Shown here: positions 48,016 to 57,953 of the stretch, piece after piece
Position numbering within the stretch: position 1 is the first letter of the stretch
Layout of the letters: every line of letters begins with the position of its first letter
Assembly: GCF_030253575.1 (NCBI RefSeq)
Contig: NC_080565.1
Span: 3,506,001 to 3,570,000 of the forward strand
Origin: Rhododendron vialii
Lineage: Eukaryota > Streptophyta > Magnoliopsida > Ericales > Ericaceae
Length of the DNA: 64,000 nucleotides
Direction: 5' to 3'
Notes under the pieces: model-generated
Database searches by the model: none
What the model was told of the DNA's origin: nothing
What the model saw: only the letters and a program-made list of their open reading frames with translations
Made by a program: the position numbers and the translations under genes

Positions 48016-49600
48016 ATTACCGACCATAACCAAAAAAAACCCGACAGTCAATAACTTGTTCCACAACTAAACACAAAGGCATCTTGTCTCAAATGCTAAA
48101 ACCAAGAAGACAGCAGAAGCCCTGCTTTAGTTATTTTTGAGAGTGCATCGGAAAGAAACTGCTACATTATGCATTCCTCGTTACTGAAACACTGTACCAT
48201 CCTATAGACTGCAACAGATCTCGTTCTTGTCCCATAATCCATTCTGCAAAGTTTTTTGAAAGTTCTGCAAGATGTGTATAGCTGCACATGTAGGGGATCT
48301 GCAAGTTCTCGGTGATGGAAGCCCAGGAGATCTCTTATGTCTTGTTGCTCTTGCCTCTCTCTAGCCTTCTCATAGAAATAGAGAACCCGAAAATCGAACT
48401 AGGATTGCCCTTTTATAGTTATTGGGCCTTAAAATACATCAGAAAGAGAAAATAAAACAAAACAAGAGTCGCCCGTCAAGACAGGACAGACCTGTCCAGA
48501 TGGATTATTTGGCGGGCTCAGCATCGACTTACTTAAGGCCCTCCGGACAGCCATGATTCCCGTCCGGAAGGAGCAAGCAAATTCCAACATGTTCCTTGTC
48601 ATTATCACTATTCAAGCCGCCAATCTCTTCAGCAGATTCCAAGAGCCTTTTGGAAACTTCATTTCGCATCCATCGGTCCAGAGAACCTGCAAACCCGTGA
48701 AACAAATTAAACTCACCAAGTAGTTATGTAAAAGAAGCAAACAAAAGTAAATTGGAGGGCTAAAAATGAGTACTATCTACTACACAACCAAATGGCCTCT
48801 AGATGAAACAAAGACTTTTTATGTATTTGCACACATAGAACCTGTTAATGAGATAAACTTGATTCTTTGAAGCTATTTAATAGTTTTGCCACTTACGACA
48901 CGCTTTAGTGGAGATAGGATGGGATAATAGAAGGTTACAATAATACTTACGTGCTTATACAGAATAGTTTCTGCTTACCCTTTTGCTCCAGACTTGAAGA
49001 TTAAGAAGAATGAGTTTTTACACCGTTGCTGATTACAAATGTTTGGTAAATAGAGAATTGAAAGCTTAAATATTATTCCTGCACCTATCCAACAAACACT
49101 TCAATCGCCTAACTATTGGGTTGTCTTATACAAGAAGAACAAGAAGAAGAAATAAATCTGACATATTTATAGCACCGACATTTTAAATACCAACAAATGG
49201 CAAATTCAGAACTCTCTCCTAAGCAACAATGATTGATATCTTGATTGGTAATAAGACAAATACTCAACATTATGAGACAAAATGATCCAAATCAAGAGTA
49301 AAATCACTTGGTATATGAAGCCGACTCTCTCTATGTGCGTGCACGCGCAAGGGTGTGTACTGTGTAGTACTAGGTGTGGGAAGAACCACATTTGACCAGT
49401 GAATACTTCCAAATGATTTCAAAAGAGATATGGCTACCTGAAGTGTAAAACCACTAATTGATTGATCAAGCACTTAACGCCTACAGACTTTGATGCTTCT
49501 CAAGATTACTACTTTAAACTCAGAACCAAGGAGACACCAGATTTCAAATATCAAGGCATTAGGTATGAAGTACGAATCTGAAATACGCAAACAAAATAGA
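48016..49600. repeat. NLR 3' flank block (of the relic fourth copy)
   Basis: Continues the sequence interrupted by the CACTA element; 48040-48200 matches 7600-7745 and 48390-48780 matches 26440-26830. It contains the open exon-like block at 48529-48686. The rest is AT-rich. Confidence 0.6.
48529..48686 (-). CDS. open exon-like block in the NLR flank, unidentified
   Basis: After acceptor GGTTTGCAG the frame reads SLDRWMRNEVSKRLLESAEE, GGLNSDNDKEHVGICLLLP and ends at TAA, about 52 codons. The paralogous block at 26535-26724 is frameshifted. The peptide looks protein-like, and its downstream-of-NLR position suggests a separate gene piece carried with the duplication. Family unknown. Confidence 0.4.
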
Positions 49601-49654
49601 TTGCAGAAAGTGAGAAATTGCATGATTGGCGACTTTCATGTAATTTCTCACTTT

Positions 49655-49658
<4 letters not shown>

Positions 49659-49700
<42 letters not shown>
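49659..49700. repeat. (GA)n microsatellite of the relic NLR
   Basis: About 20 GA units at the position seen in copies A and C, after the donor of the last long LRR exon. Confidence 0.95.
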
Positions 49701-49702
<2 letters not shown>

Positions 49703-49727
49703 ATTAAAACATGCAATTCCATGAAAA

Positions 49728-49975
49728 ATTACCTATTTCAATGTATGGAATATGAGCAATCTTGCCCCAATCGTCACTGCTACCCTTTTCGCATCTTTTC
49801 TCAAGAAGGGGACACTCATATATTGCCAAAGATTGAAGAGATGAAAAGGTTACCCAGGCACTCCGGCAGAGATTCCAACCCCCTGAAATCCGAAATTAAC
49901 AATTTTTTGAAGGCAGGAAGGCGCTCAAGTTGATCAGGCAGAGACTTGACCTCCGGCTATCCCCATAAACTTTGG
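49728..49975 (-). pseudogene. relic of a fourth NLR: end of the LRR exon
   Basis: Minus strand reads PEVKSLPDQLERLPAF, then [12 protein letters not shown], followed by a one-base insertion that shifts the frame, and then matches the KRCEKG and IAHIP end and the donor. Everything upstream of 49975 that would encode the rest of the NLR is gone. It shows that the cluster once held at least four copies. Confidence 0.85.
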
Positions 49976-50262
49976 TGTGTGAGTGTTTTCATCTTCCTAT
50001 TTTAAGTGTAGTTCCAGTTCTTTCTTGTAAATGTGGATTCCTGTTTATTGAAGGCAAGAGCTGTACTACGTCCTAAAAAAAGTGTTCGTATTGCTAATTT
50101 TCATTTGGTTATCCTTAGCTAAGGCATAGAAGAATCCTTTTCAATGGGCTACGACCTCACCAAATGTAGATGAACCAAAGCCTCCAAAATAGCCGAAATG
50201 GAGAGCCCAAAACAGAGATCAAAACAGCCCCCAAGGATCCTAAATAAACTGCTTCAAATAGC

Positions 50263-50309
<47 letters not shown>

Positions 50310-50667
50310 GACTGCCCCCATTTGTCCTCTAACCCACCGAAACACTCACACACAGTGCATTCTCGTTTTTCCATTTCTCCTGGTACTGGTGATGTATATT
50401 CCAAAGAGGCTTTGTTCACTTGCAAGTTTTGAAATTTTTTTCCCTTACCCACCGAAGTTTTTGAAATTTTTTTCTCTTACCCACCGAAGTTTTTTAATTC
50501 GAAGAGTCGTAGGACAATGGGATGTGGAGTTGAAATGGGCAATTATTCATTGTAAGGGTAAATCCTTCAGAGTCATGCTGTTCAAGTTGTTTCTAGCGGC
50601 TGCGTTGTATCATATTGGCTTGAACGGAATGCTAGGATTTTTGGGAAAAATTCAAAGGAGTCTCAAC
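49976..50667. other. intergenic
   Basis: Contains a (GA)n run (50266-50304) and a short tandem duplication (CTTACCCACCGAAGTTTTT twice, 50442-50493). No gene supported. Confidence 0.45.
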
Positions 50668-50991
50668 AAGGGTTTTAAAAAACGGCCGTTACGTAGCGTA
50701 ATGGCCATTACGTAACGGATTTTTGAAGGTCCGATACCGTTACGCGTGAAAATAATGGCGTTACGCAAATTCACGTGCGTATCGGCCGTTACGTATTGCG
50801 TAAAGGCCGTTACACCCCGTTACAAGACCGTTATGGGACCGTTACACCCCGTTACATTTGCTAGTCCTTGAAAAAAATTCACGACTGCGGTATCCGATTC
50901 CCGTTACACATTGACCGATACTCCCGATATCCGTTACTCGCGACCGCGACCGCGACCGTTACGCCGTCCGATACTGCGATTTAAAACCATC
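50668..50991. mobile_element. element B: GTTACG-motif element (324 bp), 8-bp target duplication
   Basis: Ends AAGGGTTTTAAA and the complement of GATGGTTTTAAA. GTCTCAAC flanks it on both sides (50660-50667, 50992-50999). Nearly the whole body is made of variants of CGTTACG and GTAACGG. The 8-bp duplication fits a hAT-type transposase. Confidence 0.75.
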
Positions 50992-50999
50992 GTCTCAAC

Positions 51000-51733
51000 T
51001 CGAGCAGTTCTTGCAGCTGTGGAAGAGAAGGTGAGATACAGAGCAAGCTGTGCTATCTGCTACCGAACTAAAAAGACTACAGAAAGGATACTTGAGAAAT
51101 CATTGATTGGTTTAATGAAAAGGTAAAATCAATGACGACGTATTAACCTTAAAACATCTATCTCAAGATTCTAAGACTGTCTCATCAATTTAGCATAAAT
51201 TCTAGCATCATTTTTGTGAGATCAGACACGGAACTCCTGGATCAACAGCCTCAATTTAACTGAACTTAACATTTGAACAGAAATAAATATCAAGGCTAAA
51301 GCAAATAAATGTACAGAAAAGTGTTAACAAAATGTTTATGAGCGAGTAAGACTTTTGAGAACCCAAGTCTAACCATGAGTTTGTTAGACAGATTTAGCAA
51401 ATCACGCAGTCTTACAAAATTATCCAAAAATGATGCGTCATTAACTGGTTCTTGGGAATTTTCTGTCTGTATGTACACTGAGTGCTCAGTTAATTGAAGA
51501 ACATGTTACTAAAACCATTTCACTTACAGGATTTACATACATAAGGAGCAAATAATTAAGAACTACTTTCTTCAACAGAGTTCGCTGATAACGGCTGTTA
51601 GATTGAGAGAACACAACCACTTATTGAGATTGAAAGACTAATCAGTCTGAAAAAACGAAAACAAAAAGAAGAAGCACAAATTGGTAAATTACCTGGATTG
51701 GCATGGAGAGGGTACACTTCAGCTCACTGTATA
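51000..51733. repeat. NLR 3' flank block, extra copy
   Basis: 51290-51430 matches the 27200-27340 and 51960-52080 blocks. 51692-51733 matches the last-exon region of copy A (ATACAGTGAGCTGAAGTG on the minus strand). It ends at a MITE-like end, GAGCATTCCCAATGG (51736-51750). Confidence 0.6.
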
Positions 51734-51759
51734 AGAGCATTCCCAATGGTGTTGCTAAA

Positions 51760-52377
51760 AATTGTTACTTTTGAGAGTGCATCGCAAAAGAAGCGGCTAC
51801 ATTATCAATTCCCAGTTTTGAGATTGGACTTTTCCATCTAGCCATAAATCCGCCTCTAATGGGTAAGCTTAGATCACAAGCTTACCAATTTCTGGAAAAT
51901 TTGCATTCAATCAGCAAGCAAACATTCTCGAAAAATATGAACAAAGACAAAGAACTCATGGCTAAAGGAAATAAATGTGCAGGAAAGTGTTAACAACATA
52001 TTTATGAGCCAATAAGACCTTTGAGAACCGAAGTCTTACCATGAATTTGTCAGACAGACTTAGCATATCGCACTGTCTTGAAGACTCGAGAATCGAAACA
52101 CCTAGAACCACTGAAAAAGGGGTAAAAAAAGAAAAATAAGTATCATAGCTAATTTGTTCGCCGGTCTTATGAAATTATACAAAGAGGTACTGGTGCATTT
52201 TAATTTGATTCTTAGGATGCATCATTTACTGGACCTTGAGCATTTTCAGTTTGTATTTGCGCCGAGTGCTCAGTGAACACAAGAACAGGTTACTAAAACG
52301 TTTCACTCACAGGATTTAAATACATAAAGGAGCAAGAGGAGTAAGACTGAGAGAAATGACGCACTTATTAACATTAA
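51760..52377. repeat. 3' flank block of NLR copy C
   Basis: 51765-52377 matches 7690-7720 and 8190-9550 without element A, so it provides the empty site for that element. It resumes at 57731 beyond the two Harbinger-type elements. Confidence 0.65.
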
Positions 52378-53106
52378 GGCCCCGTTTGGATGCTGCTATG
52401 GGAAGAGGGATTAGTTTTCCCCCCTTTACAAGACCAGGGGCCCACGCGTTGCCCCCGTTTGGGAGCCACAAACTCGGGGGTTTTCCACAACACCGTTTCT
52501 TGCCTAAGACCGCAGAAAGGGGGCATCGGCGGTCTAATATTCGGCTAGGGTTTGAGGTGTCCATGAGTTATCCCCCCTAATCCCCCTTCAAACTGGACGA
52601 TTTCACCCCTCCTTATCCCCCTTCTCTCACCTCCAGCTTCCCATTTCTGCTGCCCACCATTTGTGGTTTTGTTCGACGAGCAGCGGCGATTTGGTGAGTG
52701 CAACGGATTTGAGCTTCCATTAACTCAGGTATGACGTTTGATTAACCAATTTATGTTGTGTGATGAGTTTTTTTGTTATTTTCGAGTAGAATGATGTGTG
52801 GGTTTTTCTTGTACCTGCGATTTGGTGTTTTCTCCATGGATTTGGGTCTGGACATGTAACACATATTTTTCATTGTAAGATTATGGCCCTCGTGATCTTG
52901 CTTGACCAGATGTTCGGATCCTCGAAACGCTTCTTGATTTGAAGTCCCGTGTATATGCAGTTCTATGTGTATACTTACATATGGGTATACATACACTGAT
53001 CCAGCCCTTAGCAGCATTAGATTTGATTCCGAATTGTATCGGCAGCCATGGGCACCGTGTCTTTATTTTCCTGTTACTTTTTGTTGCTATGTGAAGAGAG
53101 ATTGAA

Positions 53107-53122
53107 ACCTCTCTCTCTCTCT

Positions 53123-53156
<34 letters not shown>
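53107..53156. repeat. (CT)n microsatellite
   Basis: Two CT runs (53107-53122, 53127-53154) separated by AGAT. Confidence 0.9.
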
Positions 53157-53159
<3 letters not shown>

Positions 53160-53559
53160 GTTCCGATTGAACCCAGAACCACATGGGTGTGGCTTGACTG
53201 AACTCAAATTGTTTGTTGTACGCGTAGAAAACAAAAAATTAGGATGATGATTTGTTGTATGTTGAAAACCAGTTTGTTGAAAACCAGTTCACAAAATGGT
53301 CAAAATTATAAACTGATAAAACTTAAAAAATGCAGAGAAATGTCCATTCAACCTACATCAATTGAACGTTTTTTCAAGTGTTTTGCTGCGGCTATGGGTT
53401 GGTCACAGAACAAAATGTTGATTTTTGGATAGAGGAGATTAAAAGAAAAACAAAATATTAGCTCCATAATTGCCATCTACATACCAGGGCAAAGTAGTTT
53501 TTTAATTTAATTTTCTAGGGGACAACCTCTAACTCGAGTCTGTCAAATTTTAAGTTATA

Positions 53560-53793
53560 CTCCCTCCGTTCCAAATTGGATGTCAATTTTTGATAACCGT
53601 GCCAATTTCAATTCCTTATATCTTTCAATATGGATCTAAAAAAATATACAATATGGATCTTTTTTGATAGTTCTCGATTAGTTCTATTATACAAAATTTT
53701 CAAACTCATGAAAAACATTATAGATTGAAAGATATAAGCGATGAAAAATGACACGAGTTTCAAAAATTGTCATCCTTTTTGGGACGGAGGGAG
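53560..53793. mobile_element. Stowaway-type MITE (234 bp)
   Basis: Ends CTCCCTCCGTTCC and the complement of CTCCCTCCGTCCC, flanked by TA at 53558-53559 and 53794-53795. The halves are complementary over long stretches. Confidence 0.92.
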
Positions 53794-54496
53794 TAATAGT
53801 ATGCACCAGTAGACCAACCCAAAGAGCAACGTGCCTCTGTAGTTGCTGTGTTCAGTAAAGAAAGGTGCAAAAAACGTTTAATAACTGTGTTCGTACGATT
53901 TTTAAAGGAAAAAGCAAAAATAGACTGCTTGCCTCCTGGTCGTAGTTGAGGAACCAAAAGGAGTTGAATGAGGGAAACTGTGAAAAGCATAATTGCTTGT
54001 GAGATATGTGATGCTAACTTGTAAATTGTAACTTTGTAAGTGCTTGTAAGTGTTACCTTCTAATAGATTTGATTGGATGTGATTATTTCTTCCATGTTGT
54101 CCTTTTTTCATAAGATCAAGTATAATTGATCATTCGGTCCCACTTGTTAATTGTTTTTTCCTCTTATGGTTTTTTCTCTTCCTAACATCTTTGTTAGTTA
54201 TTATGGTCCTAGCCGAAACTATATACAAACTAATCTATGGGCCAAATAGAGTGGCCCACATTTTAGTCATTAATCAACCAAATTTGGTTTGTTCATGTGA
54301 TGAATGCATCTTTCCCTAACAGGTTTTGGCAAGTAATGTGTGGCTAACAAGGGCAATGATGAGTCAATTAATTTGTTAATTGAGGTAGATACATTGGCGG
54401 GGTAACATTAGTTGCAGCCAATGAGTGCCCTTATGATTAACTTCCATTGTCTGAGCCCATATGCTAATTTTTTGCAAGATTAAGCCATTGAAAGAC

Positions 54497-54638
54497 CGTG
54501 TGTGTGTGTGCGCGCGCGCGCGTAGCTGGCAATTTTCTGCACTTAGCTTGGTGGCAGTTTGTGTGTTGTGCTTGGTTTGTGCAAATTGTTGGCCACTGGA
54601 CAGTGTGTGGTGCTGTGTGTGTGCGTGCGCGCGCGCGC
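54497..54638. repeat. paired (TG)n(CG)n tracts
   Basis: Alternating purine-pyrimidine runs at 54497-54522 and 54614-54638, with TTTTCTGCACTT and its complement AAGTGCAGAAAA placed around the interval between them. Confidence 0.8.
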
Positions 54639-55690
54639 AGGTGCAAAGTGCAGAAAAAATTCATGGCAGCCACTATTTGCTTTGGCTTTCTGATTTTGGC
54701 TACCTGTAACATTTGTGTTTGCCATGTTGGTTGCTGGTGTTTCTAAAGGGAGGGGCCTAGGGTCGTATTCTGGGGTCAAAACTTATCCCATTGTGTAGTT
54801 TGTCGTATTCTGGGGACAAACTGCACAAAAACAGAATGCTATTTTCCTAAGTTACCATGCTTTTATGGAAATGCAGAAAGAATTTGGTGGCTATGATGTC
54901 TTATAAGCTGAGCCAAGTGTGTGTGTGTGTGTGTCCAGAGTTTGGTAGCATGCTGTTTTTGTGCAGTTTGTCCAGAGTTTGGTGGCTGTTCCTGTGTGTG
55001 TGTTTGTGTGTGTCCAAAATGCAGTTTTAATGAAGATTGGATGTTGTTTTAGTTCAGTTTTTTTGTGTTACTGCTGTGTCCGACCTCTGTCCATCCTCTG
55101 CTATGTCCAAGATGTGTTGAAACTGTATTTCTACTGTGTCCAAGATTGTGGTTGCAACATCCAATCGGGCCCTTTTCCAGATTTTTGTGGCTATGATGAT
55201 AAATTTTTACAAGACGCTTTGAGGACTTAGGCAAGGTAACATTAGAAGGTCAAATTGGTAACTAATGTTGCAACCTACTTGTTCTTAAAAAAGTGGTCTA
55301 TAAACTTACAAATTATCTGAGCCAAATATTAACAAGTGTTTGACACGTATCCAAGCACGCCACCGAGTCCCACAAGAAAAAGAAGCAAAGGAAGACCAAG
55401 AAGATGAAGAGCATTGTAATTTTTTTGTAGGTTTCGTATGTTGTATTTTGCTGGCACATTTATTCGATTCGGAATGAAATTGTAAGTATAATTTCGAGAA
55501 TTTGGAAATTAAGATTGTATTATGTAGACCAAAATATACCAAAAGCTTATGAAAGCAAAGCATGTTTTGTTCATCATGCCAAATTACTTATTATCGGTGT
55601 TCCGTGCTCCGGTTTACTTTTTAAATAAAGTTAAGAAGGTGGTATCCAGTTGTTTTTGGATGGTTTGGCAGAGTTGGAAAATTTGATGTT

Positions 55691-55803
55691 GGTGGGTTAG
55701 GGTTGTGTGATCTAGCTTGTCTAAATCAGGCTTTGCTTGCTAAAATGGCGTGGAGGATTTTTAAAAATCCTAGTAGTCCGTTGGTATCAGGGAGAAGAAG
55801 TTG
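55691..55803 (+). pseudogene. LINE reverse-transcriptase tail fragment
   Basis: Frame reads GGLGLCDLACLNQALLAKMA, then WRIFKNPSSPLVS, the conserved segment just after the RT domain in plant L1-type elements (GGLGFRDL...ALLAKQGWRL). It ends at TGA and is isolated within Harbinger element 1. Confidence 0.75.
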
Positions 55804-56784
55804 ATGATTAAAGGTTTTAAAAAGGATATCAGACGCACTACATTTACCAAAACACATAGAATTTACATGAAAAAAATACATCATAGAAAATAGATTGCTT
55901 AAACAAAGGAGTTTGCTCAATGTAGTTTTAAAAAAAAAATAACCAATTTTTTTTAAATAACCGAATATTTTAAAATAAAAACAGAATTTTTTATTTTTTC
56001 ATATTATTAAATTAGTTAATTTGTTGGTAAAAATAAATATTACGGCTTAAATTGTGAAAGATTAATTATATTTGCAATTATATATATAACGTAATACATA
56101 ATAAAGTTTGGGACTGCACTAGGGTAAAACAGTCATTTGACAGCTTTTTACATCATCCACCCTTCCTTATACCCCCTATTAATCCTTCATCCAAATGACG
56201 TACTATTTATTCCCCATTCTCTAATACTTCATCCAAACAACCTACTATTTAATCCCCCTTCATAAACATCACATCAATGTGGATCATCCCTTATTAACTA
56301 ATACCTCCTACTATCTTATCCCCCTTATTAACTAATACCCCAATTCTTTTCCCGCATCCAAACGGGCCGTAAGGGGTCCCTTGGATGTAGGAGAAGGAAG
56401 GGGGATTAGTTATCACCCCTCTCTTAGACTTGGGCCCATCTCTAAGCCCTGGTTTGGGAAGCCAAAACCAGGGGTCTTCGTTTATCCCCTTTGTTGTGTA
56501 AGACCGGAGAATAGGGCAATGGGGGGTATTATTTTCGGACAGGGTTTGAGGTATCCATAAATTATCCCCCCAATCCCCCTCCTTCTTGGACGATTTTACC
56601 CCTCTTAATCCCCTCCCACAACCCCCAACCCGCCTGGGTTTTCGTCTGTTACAACAGACAGTGAAACAGAAAGAAGAAGAAGAGGAACACCAGCAGATTG
56701 GAGATCAAACCTGTGACGTTCAGCCGGGATCAAAGAAAGGGATTGTCGTCGTTCTTCTTATTCTTCTTCTCTGCCTCTTCCTCT

Positions 56785-56818
56785 TTCCTCTTCTTCTTCT
56801 TCTTCTTCTTCTTCTTCT

Positions 56819-56861
<43 letters not shown>
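56785..56861. repeat. (CTT)n(CT)n compound microsatellite
   Basis: About 12 CTT followed by about 20 CT units. It is followed by a roughly 55-bp tandem duplication (AACGCTGCCTGGAAGTGA twice, 56864-56950). Confidence 0.92.
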
Positions 56862-56864
<3 letters not shown>

Positions 56865-56973
56865 CGCTGCCTGGAAGTGACAAGAACGAGTGAAAAAGAA
56901 AGGAAAAATTATCATGTGCAACGCTGCCTGGAAGTGATAAGAGAGGGGAAAAAGAAAAGAAAAAGGGAAATGA

Positions 56974-57077
56974 TTTTGCCACTCCATTTTTTGTTAACGC
57001 AACTGCCCTGCAAGTGTAATTTGGTGCAAAAATATACTTGCAGGGGAGTGGCGTTAACAAAAAATGGAGTGGCAAAA
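56974..57077. mobile_element. short near-perfect foldback element (104 bp)
   Basis: Arms TTTTGCCACTCCATTTTTTG, TTAACGC and CCCTGCAAGT pair with their complements downstream, leaving a loop of about 15 bases. It is nested in Harbinger element 2. It may be a MITE or a hairpin-RNA source. Confidence 0.75.
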
Positions 57078-57149
57078 TTAGCAGCCAAGAAAAATTATTA
57101 TGTACATGTATGACCATGTGCTCTCATATCCCCTAGTCATAATCAATTA

Positions 57150-57234
57150 CTCCCTTCGTCCTAATTTAAAGATATAACTCATTTTTTAGCCGGTTAGAAT
57201 AGAATGAGAGACAATTAATTTGGGACGAAAGGAG
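57150..57234. mobile_element. short Stowaway-type MITE (85 bp)
   Basis: Ends CTCCCTTCGTCC and the complement of CTCCTTTCGTCCC, flanked by TA on both sides. Confidence 0.75.
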
Positions 57235-57771
57235 TACTAAAATACATATTTTTTATTAAATTTATAAAATCTAAATTAAAGAAGGGAATTAAAATTTTCC
57301 CACTAAAAAATGAAATTAAAAAAATGATTTAAAAATGATTTTTAATTTTTTATACTTATTAAATTAATTAGTTAATTAGTAAACTAAATTATTATTGTTT
57401 AATAATGAAAAAGTAATTAAATTTATTAAATTTTGCAATTTTATATTTAATTTAATGACTAATCTAACTTAATACCATACAAGGGCAAAAGGGTCATTTG
57501 ATAGCTTTTTATATCATCTACCCTTCCTCATACTCCTATTAATTCTCCATCCAAACTAAGTATTATTTAATCCCTCTTCTCTAATACCTGATCCAAATAA
57601 CCTACTATTTAATCCTTCCGCTGTAAACATCACATTAATGTGGGTTATCCCTTATTAACTAATACCCCCTACTATCTTATCCCCTTATTAACTAATACCT
57701 CCAATTCTTTCCCTGCATCCAAACAGGCCGTAAGAGAGTAAGCAGTCTGAAATTACATGATTGGCGGGTGA

Positions 57772-57913
57772 CTAATCGAATCCGACTCCGAATCCTGTGA
57801 ATGTGAAGGCCCAATAATCACACAAAAGAATTAGGTTAGATAAAATTTTCCATGGATTATTTCATGTACATGCTGGGCAAGCCACACAGAGACACACGAC
57901 CCATGTGAGTAAT

Positions 57914-57953
<40 letters not shown>

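Larger units (their letters stand above)
52378..56369. mobile_element. PIF/Harbinger-type element 1 (3992 bp)
   Basis: Ends GGCCCCGTTTGGATGC and the complement of CGGCCCGTTTGGATGC. TAA lies on both sides (52375-52377, 56370-56372), the PIF/Harbinger target. The paralogous site near 9550 lacks it. No transposase frame was recognised. A Stowaway MITE, (TG)n(CG)n tracts and a LINE fragment lie inside. Confidence 0.82.
56373..57730. mobile_element. PIF/Harbinger-type element 2 (1358 bp)
   Basis: Ends GGGGTCCCTTGGATGTAGG and the complement of CGGCCTGTTTGGATGCAGG. TAA on both sides (56370-56372, shared with element 1; 57731-57733). The subterminal sequences resemble those of element 1 (CTTATTAACTAATACC). 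Non-autonomous. Confidence 0.8.

Noticed and set aside
50308..50715. 135-codon plus-strand frame
   Set aside because: It begins beside a microsatellite, ends inside element B and shows no domain.
52356..52580. Harbinger transposase start
   Set aside because: The frame spans the terminal inverted repeat and holds no DDE or Myb-like motif.
56586..57113. 175-codon plus-strand frame
   Set aside because: It runs through (CTT)n(CT)n and a foldback element inside a Harbinger-type element.
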